Shown piece after piece: positions 1 to 34,736 of a stretch of DNA of 64,000 nucleotides. The notes under the pieces were generated by a model that was not told the DNA's origin, ran no database searches, and worked only from the letters and a program-made list of their open reading frames with translations. A program made the translations under genes and the position numbers. This stretch comes from Nematostella vectensis (Eukaryota; Cnidaria; Anthozoa; Actiniaria; Edwardsiidae), in contig NC_064040.1 of the NCBI RefSeq assembly GCF_932526225.1, positions 16,353,994 to 16,417,993 on the forward strand. Reading direction: 5' to 3'. Each line of letters opens with the position of its first letter. Position 1 is the stretch's first letter.

Positions 1-21318
<21,318 letters not shown>

Positions 21319-21609
21319 TTTGGATTCTTAACAGCACAACGATAGGTGTAAACTCATAATACTATAAACGAAATGCTAAAAAAAAGCCCAAAACAAAATC
21401 TGTTACCTCGAAGTAAATAAACCTCACATGTAGAGGTCACAACATGCGATCTGAGCATGCTTGAGCTTAGCCAATAGCAGAGCGGCTTACATCTAATTCA
21501 GCCAATCGGGGAAGAAAATACATTTGAGTGAGCCCGCGATCGCAGAAGAACAGAGTTTGACCAAGAGATGGTCTGAGTACGTGAAAATGTCTTGACATAA
21601 ACAAGAGCG
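21319..21609. promoter_or_regulatory. Shared head-to-head promoter region of TDRD9 and MAT1
   Basis: Only ~290 bp separate the TDRD9 ATG (minus, 21318) from the MAT1 ATG (plus, 21610), so both 5' UTRs and core promoters must lie here or overlap. Inverted CCAAT/ATTGG-type words occur (AGCCAATAGCAG at ~21470; CAGCCAATCGG at ~21501). No obvious TATA box. Inference from spacing. Confidence 0.7.
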
Positions 21610-24600
21610 ATGGATGAGCAGTCTTGTCCTCGATGCAAGACCACGAAATACAGGAACCCCAAGCTCAAGTTGATGGTTAATGTTTGCGGCCACAAACTGT
21701 AAGTGTCGTGATTCGATGTCAAAACATTGATAAGAACAGTTTTTGCATCTTCTTTGTTTTAGTTTTAGTATAATGTTTCACACTTTCTTACCTCAAAACT
21801 GCCATTAAAACTTGAAAGTTAATTATTTAATTTCTAAGGTATGATAAGATTCAAAGAGATTCTATATTTCTAACTTTCTAGTACATATATACTGACTTTT
21901 CTTTACTGTTCTTTACTTTACTGCTCCAAAAAAAATAAAGGGGGGGGGGGGGGGAGGCATAATTTACATTTTGTTTGAAGTGGAAGGTCGAAAGAAAATA
22001 CGTTTGTCTGAGCCATCTATTTCTTTCTTTTACAGATGTGACAATTGTGTTGATGTCCTATTCACACGACCATCCGCTGCCTGTCCAGAATGCAACACTC
22101 CCCTGCGTCGCAGTGACTTCAGATTACAACAATTTGAAGACCTCCTCGTAGAAAAAGAAGTTGATATCAGAAAAACTGTCTTAAAATAGTATGTATGTGC
22201 TTTGGGCTCTTGATAATGCACTGTTTCTGCAGTACAAAAAAAAGAGTGTTGATGAGATTCCCCTTATTTTTCCGAAGTTACAACAAGCACGAGGAAGATT
22301 TTGCAGGGGAGCCAGACCCATTACGCAGTTACAATGACTACCTTGAAGATGTCGAAGATATAGGCAAGTATAAGAATGTCCCTCATCCTCTTTATTGTTA
22401 TAGTTAATAGTTGAAAATACAAGGGTCTTATAGGAAGAAACCTCAAACCTTTATTGGTAATCACTTCCTTAGTATGGAACTTAACAAATGGCATTGATGT
22501 GGAAGAAACAAAGAAAGCAATGGAGAAGTACAAGAAGGAGAATGCCACCCAGATAAGGAAAAGCAACATCAAACTGGTATGTGTGGTACTGGTGCATGTG
22601 TCACAGATAAGGAAAAGTAACATCAAACTGGTATGTGTGGTACTGGTGCATGTGTCACAGATAAGGAAAAGTAACATCAAGCTGGTGTGTGTGTGTACTG
22701 ATGCATGTGTCAGATAAGGAAAAGTAACATCAAGCTGGTGTGTGTGTGTGTACTGATGCATGTGTCAGATAAGGAAAAGTAACATCAAGCTGGTGTGTGT
22801 GTGTGTACTGATGCATGTGTCACAGATAAGGAAAAGTAACATCAAGCTGGTGTGTGTGTGTGTACTGATGCATGTGTCAGATAAGGAAAAGCAACATCAA
22901 GCTGGTGTGTGTGTGTACTGATGCATGTGTCACAGATAAGGAAAAGCAACATCAAGCTGGTGTGTGTGTGTGTACTGGTGCATGTGTCACAGATAAGGAA
23001 AAGTAACATCAAGCTGGTGTGTGTGTGTACTGATGCATGTGTCACAGATAAGGAAAAGTAACATCAAGCTGGTGTGTGTGTGTGTACTGGTGCATGTGTC
23101 ACAGATAAGGAAAAGTAACATCAAGCTGGTGTGTGTGTGTACTGATGCATGTGTCACGGGACTACTTACTGCTTGTCAGTTGTATTACAAAACTAAGACC
23201 TGCATGCAGAGGTGGATCTGTTTTCTCCTCAGAGGAAAAGGGATATTCCTGAAGGGGTGATCAGAAAGGGTACCAAGGCCCACATTGAACAGCTACTAAC
23301 AGTTGAAAAGAATTGCTTTGCCTTAAAATGCTGTGTTTTAGAGTACATCTGAGGACTCTTTTTCGCTTTGACCCTGAAAAACTGATGTATCTTTTTTAGG
23401 GAAGAGAGGAAGCAATCATCATGTCACAGATAGAAGAGGAGCAAAGAGAACATGAGATGAGGAAGAAACAAGAAGCCATGATGACAAAAGAAGAAACAAA
23501 GAAAAAGAGGCAAGAAAAAGAGGCATTCTTAGACAACCTGGTGAGTTTGATGAAATTGGTGTTGGCAGCTACAAAAGATAAATGTGTTTAGAATACTGAT
23601 ACCTCATCATATCATACCTATCGTAACTACTCAAATACTTAAAACATAGGAAAAGAAGCCCCATAATTAAAACATGTGTCCATGCCCCCATCAATTTTAA
23701 AGTGGTTTAGAAGAATCTCTCAAGACCCCTCATGTAAAGAGCAATTTGACACAATGCCATGCTGTATACCACGACATTGCACGCTACGGTGCCATAATGC
23801 TACACTACCTAGCCACGCCCCCCAGTACCTAGATGTCCACCAGTATTTTGAGACTGGTTAGGGCTTGTGCTGTTCTCAGATATGTTTGCATATGGGATGT
23901 GGAACATCCCAAGCAATTAAATCAATTAAAAAGCAATGACTGGATGAAGTATCCCACCCTCACAAGCCAAGTATTGGATTGACGTGGCATGGCCAACACT
24001 GCTGTACATTGCATGAAGTTTTATTGTTAGATTGCAGGTAATAAACCATTAGATGAGATTGTTGCCGAGCATGCCTGTAAGAACCCCAAGAAGCAGTCCC
24101 TTTTGTTCTCTGCATCCAACCAGTTCACAGCAAATGTGCAGGTTTGTAGTATTGTCAATATTGCACAGGCCCATAGGCTGGGAATGCACCCCCGCCCCCT
24201 TCCAATGCCTCCTATCTTTTTTTTAATGTGTATATATGAAAAAAGGACTTCTTGACAAAGTGTCAAGAAGTCCTAGACTAGTGTACTTACTGTACATGCC
24301 TTACTGGATTTTAAATGACCCTTAAACCCCCAACCAAGTACCCACTACAGTACTGTTGCAGACACATACATACTTTATTGTTTCCCATAGAGCTTTCTGG
24401 GTATCAAAGATTTATATCTAGGATATAATATCAATATCTAGCTCTTCCTCTTACTGTTTGAGAGTCTTTATTTTATTGAATTTGGTTATCAAATGGTCTT
24501 GAGGGTCTTCCAACCTTTCCTGTTGCTTGCCACTAGAGTTGACGGAGAAAGGTAAATGAGATCATAACCAAAAAAAATCCCTACCACTCATAAAATAACA

Positions 24601-25040
24601 ACCTCAACTACAAACTCTAAATATTTTTTTTCTAGACACGTGAGGAGTTTATACCTCTACCATTGATGACCACACCCCTATATACTTACACCCCTCTCAA
24701 AGAGAACAATGAGGGGCCTGACACCCCACCCGTGGAGATCCTGGCTTCTAGAGGGTAAGTCTTTGTGTAGTATTTTTTATATCCAGTAGTACACGTCGAT
24801 AGTAGTGGCAGGTCGAGATGTTTTGATATCATAAAAACTGTTGACATTTGTTTGAAAACTAATATGAATCTCAATGTCAATATGTAATTGAATGTTTACC
24901 GATCCAATTCTTCTCCTTACAGTTATCTGAAGCATGTAAGAGCTATAACAGATGCAGAGAAAGCCACTGGGTACTCAGCAGAGCTAGCATGTGGGCGGGC
25001 CCTACAAGACGCCTTCTCATCATTATATCTCAACTTATGA
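21610..25040 (+). CDS. MNAT1: CDK-activating kinase assembly factor MAT1
   Basis: Bridges CDK7 and cyclin H in the CAK module of TFIIH (transcription initiation and cell cycle). Eight exons: 21610-21698, 22036-22188, 22278-22363, 22473-22576, 23400-23540, 24031-24141, 24636-24754, 24923-25040. Together they are 921 nt, giving 306 aa; human MAT1 is 309. The N-terminal RING finger is intact: [33 protein letters not shown]. The coiled-coil centre ([15 protein letters not shown]) and the conserved C-terminal block [11 protein letters not shown] follow. Exon 3 ends with a non-canonical GC donor (AG|GCAAGT). The intron after exon 4 is inflated by copies of that exon's own end. Start is the first ATG, matching the family start. 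Confidence 0.97.
22577..23155 (+). repeat. ~50-57 bp minisatellite duplicating a MAT1 exon end and donor
   Basis: About 11 imperfect units. Each begins with CAGATAAGGAAAAGTAACAT and CAAGCTG (the last 27 nt of MAT1 exon 4 with two substitutions), followed by a GT donor, a variable (GT)n, and TACTGATGCATGTGTCA. Length differences come mainly from the (GT)n. The exon copies contain an in-frame TAA (AGTAAC for AGCAAC), so inclusion of a copy would terminate the protein. Confidence 0.95.
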
Positions 25041-25302
25041 CACACTTCCAGCTAGTAGTTAGAAAGATTCTTAGGTCATTCTGACATGCCATATGATCAG
25101 CAACCAAGCAACCTTTAGCGGTATGGGCTTTATTGGCTTTCATCAAATTCTTGCCCATTTATATTTCCTTGTTGGGTGAGTTAGATCCAGGACTTGGGAG
25201 GGGGGATACTCTGTTCTAAACACGACCGGAGAAGCTGACAGAGCGCAAAGTTTTGTACCCACAAAATATCAAGAATAGAAACTTTAATATTTCCTTAATA
25301 CC

Positions 25303-25566
25303 CAGCTCTGACTTATATAAAAATAGATTGGATCCCTGATCATTGTCGTGAATACCCTCTGACTTATATAAAAATAGGTTGGATCCCTGATCATTGTCAT
25401 GAATACCCTCTGACTTATATAAAAATAGGTTGGATCCCTGATCATTGTCGTGAATACCCTCTGACTTATATAAAAATAGGTTGGATCCCTGATCATTGTC
25501 GTGAATACCCTCTGACTTATACAAAAATAGGTTGAATCCCTGATCATTGCCGTGAATACCCTCTGG
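25303..25566. repeat. 51-bp tandem repeat, 5 copies, downstream of MAT1
   Basis: Five nearly identical 51-bp units containing CTGACTTATATAAAAATAGG and TTGGATCCCTGATCATTGTC. It begins ~260 bp after the MAT1 stop, so it may lie in the 3' UTR. The unit is a multiple of three, which explains an apparent minus-strand reading frame. Confidence 0.95.
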
Positions 25567-27238
25567 GACGCGGGTAATAGGCACTCATGTGTATGTCCAT
25601 GTCGTTGTGCATTTTGGCTTAACTGAAAAGGTTATGTCTTTTAGGCCACAAACTTATTACTGGTAGGACTTCAGCCTTGTCTGGGCGTTAAAAGGATAGT
25701 GTCATGGTAACATGGACCTATCTGTGGTTATGGTGTTGTGTATCAAGCAAACATTTTCATTCAATCAAAATATTAAACAAAACAATTCCAAATGTTGATA
25801 ATGAACTCAGTTTACAGTATTTCTTTGATTAGAATAAGAGAGAGTGTTAAAATAATGATCAAGCACTTTGAAGATTGATTCTTTTTTTGGGAAAATATTC
25901 TTTTGGAATAGATTAAGGCTTATCTTGAATAGGTACATCAGCCCCCCCCCCCCCCCCCCCCACAAAAAGTTATATTTGTGACAATGCAGCTCAGCAAACG
26001 CACACCAATTGATATTGGTATTACATTAGTACTAATGCCACATGTGACCACAGCTTTGACTTACACTTGGTAACTCCCCGAGTCTTAAATGATCTAATTA
26101 ATTATCTTATGTCTTGGTGTGTGTGTGTGTGTGGGGGGGGTGGGGGGGGGGGAAAAAGAGGGGGGCATTTATTGGAGAGGGGTGTTTATTACTTGTAAGC
26201 TTTGGGGGTGGGGTGGGGTGAATTCATTAAATAGGAGCCGTTCTTAAATAAGGGGCATATATTAGCTCATTTATGGTAATCTAACCAAAACCACAAAAAT
26301 CATGAAATATAGCTTTATTCACATTTGCCCTAAAAAATCCGAAAATTTACAACTGTAGGAGTTAATGCATAACTGGATTTCCCATAGCTGGTTGACAGAA
26401 TGTACTACCAGTCCATTGCTGCTGGTCTCTTCTATTGAGGATTTGGCAATCTGCCATTCATATCCATAAACACAATAACATTGTCTACAAAACTGTGTTG
26501 ACAGAAAATGAAAAACAAAACAAAAAGGAAACAAACACTACAGTAAACTACAAACAACTGTAAGTACAAGTCCCACCATCGGCACAGGTTTGTGTTTGGT
26601 TCCCTACTTCAATGTGTCTGAATGTGTTGAATGCAATAGCTTCTTGGAACTGATACTTGGGGACATAATGGAATGGCAAAGACAATCAAGAGATAAGCAA
26701 CATAGCACAGTTGACACAAAAGATGCTGCTGTACAACACAAAGACAACACAATGGGATTAAGCAGCTTTGTTAAGATGGGATTATTGAACTTTTAAATGT
26801 TTTAAATATGACTGTGGCATCTTGACATCTTTTATAATCAGGCCCTTGTTTGGAAGCAATAATTTATAATTGCTGGTCTTAAAACCATGTCAAGTTTAAG
26901 ACCTCTGCCTCAATGTTTAGTACGCTTCAAGACGAGTGCTTTTCAGACGATGCAGGAAAAAGGGTATTGAGACTGTATCATTGAAAAGCTAAAAAATTAA
27001 CCTCAATCAGGAGTAGAAAATGCTCTCAGAAAAGTTTAACATGAAACAGTGGAACCAGTACGGCACAGGATAGCAGATTTAACAAAGGCATGCATGCAGT
27101 TTGTTATCCATTTTAGTATGTACCTAGTGTAAGCAACAACGCAAGCGATGAGAAAAATACAACATGATGATGTAAACATACAAGAGAGAAAGAGGTTAAC
27201 AGACCACATATCTAAAACAGACTAACACAGTACAATAA
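25567..27238. other. Intergenic region between MAT1 and pinin 3' ends
   Basis: The genes converge tail to tail. The stretch contains a C-run (25942-25961), a (GT)n/G-run cluster (26118-26165) and AT-rich sequence. I see no convincing exon, tRNA or transposon here. A PNN 3' UTR is expected at the right edge. Confidence 0.6.
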
Positions 27239-30031
27239 CTATTCCATTCCCTCTGCATCCATGGGGTCATCCTCTGTGACAATTACCTGTCGAGTGTCGC
27301 TGCTTGCTGCCACATGATCATTTTCCCTCACTTCCTCCTGTTCATTAACACTAGTGTCCATCTCCCCTCCCCCCTTGGGATCCTCCCCACCCTCCCCTCC
27401 TATGGTACCACCTTCCCCTTGGGTTGCCTTGATGCGTTCTGCTTCCTTTTCTAGCTCTTCTTCAATTTCTGCTCGCCGCTTCGCCATGGCTCCTACAGAT
27501 GGACAGTGGAACATTTTGAGATATAGTATTCCCGAGAATCAACTACAGTACACCAGTAACATGCTAAGCATTAAAGCAAGGTGCGTTCTATAACACACAC
27601 ATTGTTTTTAAAGCTTAAACAAAACAAAAAGTTCTTAAACAAAACTGATAGAGGAAAATATGACACTCCAATTATCCTTTATATACAGTAATTGAACCTC
27701 ATATTGTACTCACGTTTGACTGCTCTAGATGATTCCTCTAGCAGTTTTTGTGTCTTATCTGTGTGTTTTGATGGTAGATAGAATATTGGAGGAGTAGCCT
27801 TTGTTTTGATAGAATTACACAGATGAAGACTATTTTGATCCCATTCCTCTTGCTGGAAAAAAAACATAAATAAAATGCATTGTCAACAAAATAACATAAC
27901 TAAAAGTGAGCTTTTTAACTCTCTTCTCTAATCTCCTTAGCCATGTAGTATTGATATCATGGCAGAAAGTTCAACTCTCTTTTCTTATTTCCTTGGCGAT
28001 GTAGCCTTACCATAGCTGTAAGTTCAACTTTCCACTCCAATCTCTTAAGCTCTGCTTGTTTGGCTCTTCTAGCATTGTACAAGTCTCTGCGTTGAGTTGC
28101 CATTTCCTCTTTTTCTTTCGCTTCCTTTTCCTCCAGCTTTTTGTTTATTTCTTCCCTGCGTTTCTCCTGTAAAACACAAATTCAAAAATTATTTCTTATT
28201 TCACACAAAGTTTAACATAAATAAATAAATTTGCTCATGCTTGTTTTGTCATATATCTAGTTCAATTTATATATGGCTATAGAAGTATTCATTCACTTAT
28301 AATTCATGAGTGGATAAAATAAGGAGCTTTCTCTTCATACAATAGCTTTGCAATGGAAATAACTCACTTTATCAGAGTGAGAGACGCTGTCTTGCTTGAA
28401 TTTTTGCAGTGTTCCTAGAAGCATGCCAAACATTCTTCGGTTTCTGAGGCATAATTTAAACAAAAGTGTTAGTATAGTAATAATTAAAGGAACACAATAG
28501 ATAGTAAACCTGTCACCTTGATTTTGTTTTGGCATCATCGGCAATGACAGGTTCTCGCTTGAGGCGAACTGGCGCTGCTGTAGCTACCACAGATGACTGG
28601 ATAGACGGCTGAGGATAAAATATTCACAAAATGACACAAGTGAAACTCGGATAATGATAGAGGAAAATATGTAGACATGTATCTCTTTGATCAAATTTCA
28701 CTTTTGGTGTCTGGTTCTCAACATAGACACTTGAAAATTGTTGGTTGAATTGATTTGAACTAAAAACATCACTGAATTTTGGATCTATTAATGCTTGAAC
28801 AAAATAGATCATAACAGAATAAAATAATGTCAAACACAAATACGAATTTCTCAGGGTTTTAAGTGTATATAATTTGCTAGTGTTTCCATGGTAACCTTGA
28901 TTTTTTTAGTGTTTCAGTACCTTTTTTGAATCATCCTCTTCTTCTTCACCGTCACTATCCAGTGAATGGCGGGCTGAAACTTGTGATGTCTGGCTCACAA
29001 TCACACGGCTCGACAGTCTTGAGATTAGAACAGTAAATGTCATGCAAAGCATAGTACATAAATAAATATTAGCAGCTAAACAAAGTAGCAATAGCACAGC
29101 CAACTTTCCTGAATCATTCTACTTTATAGTTTATACTTTTATAGTTTAGAACCAGATAAACTTAAGCAATACTGTTCCCTTGTCTACAGTAAACACGACT
29201 ATGTGTGGTTTTGTGATACATCAAGTTTCGCACTGTAAAACACCTTTTCTAAACAGCCTTGATATTATCCACGTAAACATATACCTTCCTCTTGGCCCAG
29301 ATTGATCATCTCCGCTGACTCTCCTCTTGCCGCCTGGCCCATGTAGTCCGCTCCGGTCGCCAAAGTCCCTCTTGAGTGACACTCGCCGCCCTGGTGGTCT
29401 AGCCACAATAACTTTGTGTCATTGTTAGATAAAGATACTACACAACTACCTCTGTACAAATGACCAATTTGTTTGTGGGGTAAATGCTTTTTAAAAAGAC
29501 AGGAAAATTATATCTGAAGCACTAAATTGGGTGATCAGCACTTGAAACTTTTGCTTTTTCATTAGTGCATGGTAGTCTGCTTTAATTACCTCCATGCAAT
29601 GATGATATAGTAGCAATGATACGTATGCCCGATACGTCTACCGAATGCCGACTTTATATCACACGTGGAGTCAAAGTCTGGTTTAGCTAAATGGTACTTA
29701 AATATCTCTGTTTATTCTAACACAAAGACAATATCACTCTTTATGAGTAGGTATGATACATTTCCGTATATCAGACTTAAATTATCCTATCTTGACAGTG
29801 TGTCACAGCATGGGAAGATGGAACTGTTTCTTACACGACACAAGCTGTGTTCGAAGTCACGACTTCTTCAAAATGAAAGCGTACGGCAGGGAAATCGGCA
29901 TAAAATCACAGCTAGTATTACCTGAATTCCGAAGGATCCCTTCCAGTAAGTTTTTTGATGGTTTCGTCGACATTTTTCAGCCCTTCTCTCGCAATTTCCA
30001 CCTCTCTCCTTAGCTCAGCTACAGTCGCCAT
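27239..30031 (-). CDS. PNN: Pinin (short form without an SR-rich tail)
   Basis: Pinin is an exon-junction/ASAP-PSAP-linked nuclear speckle protein. Eight exons: 29922-30031, 29285-29398, 28921-29017, 28517-28608, 28368-28443, 28011-28166, 27714-27852, 27239-27492. They total 1,038 nt, giving 345 aa. The N terminus LKNVDETIKKLTGRDP matches the pinin family. The core RRMFGMLLGTLQKFKQ and the segment IFYLPSKHTDKTQKLLEES correspond to the conserved pinin/SDK/memA domain. The middle is a highly charged coiled coil (EKRREEINKKLEEKEAKEKE). The C terminus is acidic and ends DDPMDAEGME; the long Ser/Arg-rich tail of vertebrate pinin (over 700 aa) is absent from this model. A 3' alternative exon cannot be excluded. 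Confidence 0.95.
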
Positions 30032-30413
30032 TTTGCCTCAAGCCCTCACTTGTCACGTGGTCACCCGCTCAACGAGCCTGCGATCAGCTTGTCAGTTGTC
30101 GTTAAATAGGAACGCCTGGTTGAATAATGTCTTATTTCTTTTTGAAAATGTTTGTATTGTAAATGTTTGGATGGTAAATGAAGAACAATGATTAGGGTAT
30201 GTCAGTTTTATTGATGGTTGATCACCTGTAAGCATGTTATTTGAAAGAACATTTTTTTATCACCATGCAAACTCAGGTTTAAGAGATGGTTTGAGCCATT
30301 GCGTTATTTGATTACTTAATTATTTTAATATGTTTTTCTTCCTCTTTCCATGCTTTTCGCACTGCTATTTTATCCCCTTAGTGACATTCCGTCTTTGTTT
30401 AGTACCTCCAGCC
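30032..30413. promoter_or_regulatory. Likely divergent promoter region upstream of pinin
   Basis: About 380 bp between the pinin ATG (minus) and the first plausible plus-strand coding exon. It contains the sequence CACGTGGTCACC near 30055, an E-box-like site just upstream of pinin. Function inferred from position. Confidence 0.4.
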
Positions 30414-30728
30414 ATGTGTGTTGCTGTCTGCGAAGACCAAACACATCTCCCCACTCCTGACAAAGAGGTCTTTTTACATGTGGCTCAATTTCGTCTTCAA
30501 CAGGTCTGTGAAATATCTATATGGTAAAAAGTCATTATTGGAAGTTATTTTTTTAGCTGTCACAGTAACGGTTCTTGCATTCTGATTGGCTAATTATAGA
30601 GCGGTCCGGAGATTCCTATATCTGCTGAGAATCGATATTTTGTGCGCACTACTTACTCAAAGTATGTTTTGGCTGGCGCTGGAAAAAATTACTGGGTTAA
30701 GGTCGATCCATATCGTGAAATACCGTAA
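30414..30728 (+). CDS. Possible two-exon small ORF of unknown function (72 aa)
   Basis: Exon 30414-30503 (starts MCVAVCEDQTHLPTP, ends FRLQQ before a GT) joins in phase 0 to 30600-30728 (SGPEIPISAENRYFVRTTY ... YREIP, stop). Both have acceptable splice signals and no internal stop. I do not recognise the protein. The last ~10 codons lie inside a fold-back repeat (30697-30815), which lowers confidence. It might be an upstream exon pair of the DMAC2L transcript or a relic of another gene. Confidence 0.35.
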
Positions 30729-30815
30729 CCTTGGCCTTGAAAATACCGACAGTATTTTCAATACTATCAGTATTTTCTATACCTCAGTCACGGTATTTCA
30801 CGATTCGGACCTCCC
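30697..30815. repeat. Fold-back (MITE-like) element
   Basis: ATCGTGAAATACCGTAAC near 30711 pairs with CACGGTATTTCACGAT near 30789, separated by a short stretch rich in CAGTATTTTC. It is a ~30-bp inverted repeat with slightly diverged outer arms. Confidence 0.6.
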
Positions 30816-30907
30816 GCCCGGCGAATAACCCCTTTGTATTGATTTTTGGGTGTACTATTTGCCCTTACCAATCCTTACACTACATATTTATTTATATCTG
30901 CTTTTTA

Positions 30908-33136
<2,229 letters not shown>

Positions 33137-33254
33137 CGTGATGATCATTTGGTGATTTAAAAAACGGATGATTGGAGTAACTATGTGCTTGTAGCCTTAG
33201 GGGGAGGATACAAATGACAGGCTGCCTATTTGAAGTATTTTTTCGAAAGGGTGA

Positions 33255-33478
33255 TGATTATTGCCAAAATCAGGATAACAAAAATAACCTAGAGACAAAT
33301 AGCGGTCACAGACAGATAGATAGCATATATTTCACGAAATGTGGTATAGACCCATTTGACTCGGTTCTTATCCAAAATCAGCATAACAAAAATAACCTAG
33401 AGACAAATAGCGGTCACAGACAGATAGATAGCATATATTTCATGAAATGTGGTATAGACCCATTTGACTCGGTTCTCA
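33255..33478. repeat. ~110-bp direct duplication 3' of DMAC2L
   Basis: Two adjacent copies containing ACAAAAATAACCTAGAGACA and GGTATAGACCCATTTGACTC. Present at the same place in units B (from ~48702) and C (from ~56476), so it predates the array amplification. Confidence 0.9.
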
Positions 33479-33505
33479 TTTTTTTTTTCGGCTTACCAGC
33501 CTGAA

Positions 33506-33673
33506 CAGGGGCGGATACTGGAGTTCAAGAAAGAGGGTGCCTAAACAAGGGTTTCGAGAGAGGGGGAGGGAATTCATTGTTCTTTCAGATTCCTTGTATT
33601 TCTTGTTCTTTTTAAGCAAAGTATCCGATTAGGGGGGCCTGGGTCTGCTCGGCCAACCCTAGATCCGCCCCTG
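33506..33673. mobile_element. 168-bp non-autonomous DNA transposon (MITE), unit A
   Basis: Terminal inverted repeats CAGGGGCGGAT / ATCCGCCCCTG (11 bp perfect). It is flanked by a direct repeat CTGAA (33501-33505 and 33674-33678). The CAGGGGCGGAT terminus resembles hAT-type MITEs, but those usually make 8-bp target duplications, so the superfamily is uncertain. Confidence 0.75.
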
Positions 33674-34736
33674 CTGAAGCCTTCCTATTAAACCAGGAAC
33701 TCTGTATAATTGATAAGGACGATAATTAGGATACCAGCCTGTCTGCGTGGCTGAGTTTTTCTATCAAAGCTTTTGCTCTACTTTGGTCATAGATGATGGA
33801 CACCTTAGAGAGGCTAAACACACTAATGTTAAAACAATTGCTGTACTTGGATATATTTCTTACCCTCGTACAATCACGGTATTTACGTCATATTGGGAAA
33901 GAGCCTTTAGGACACTAGTCTGCGTGGACGAGGCGTGCCGACACTAAGAGCAGCTATCAAAATAACACCTAAAAACTAAGGCAACATGCTGGAATACAAC
34001 CCTCACATTGCACGACATCAGACTAAGACTTTATTTGAATTGATTGACATCATAAGATATATAAACAAAAATGTTACAGGCTGAATGATTTTCGGCCGAA
34101 AAAACACTTTCTACCAAATGTTAGTTTATTCTGGAAGTAGAGTTTGGAAGAAATGGCGTCTGCTGATATAACATAGAGATTTGGTGAGAGTTTTTGTTGG
34201 GTCACTAGTGCATTTCAGAGGCAAAGGCGCCAGACTCTTGAACGCCAGGCGGTAATTGTTCAGTCTAGTTAGTTAGCGATGAATGCAAAAGAGGCTCCGG
34301 TTTTGCGCCCCTTTAGCACTGAGTCTCCATCAAGAGTGGTAGTCACGTGATGAATTGGTCACGAGGTCTCTCGAATTTCATTTCCAAGAACGTCTTGAGA
34401 AATCAGAAAAGTCAAACAGACACATTTGGTAAGACCTATCAAAGGAAGAAAATAACATGAATACAATAAGATCCAAATACGTGCTTTTAAAAGTATTATA
34501 TTTTTCTTTGTTAGAATTCCTAAACAGATACATTTCTTCGACTTTAAGAAGCCTAAGAAATCAATTGATGTTAAAGATGGTCACCAAAACAATGTAGTGC
34601 TGGCAAATGTTGTGCTGCGTTTTGTTTTAGCGTCCAGCGGCTGAGTTTATTACAGAACTTTGAGCCAAATGTATTTCACGGGTAAATAAGAACTACTTAT
34701 GTAAAAAAATGTGGAAATAAATTGGGCGTTATATCG

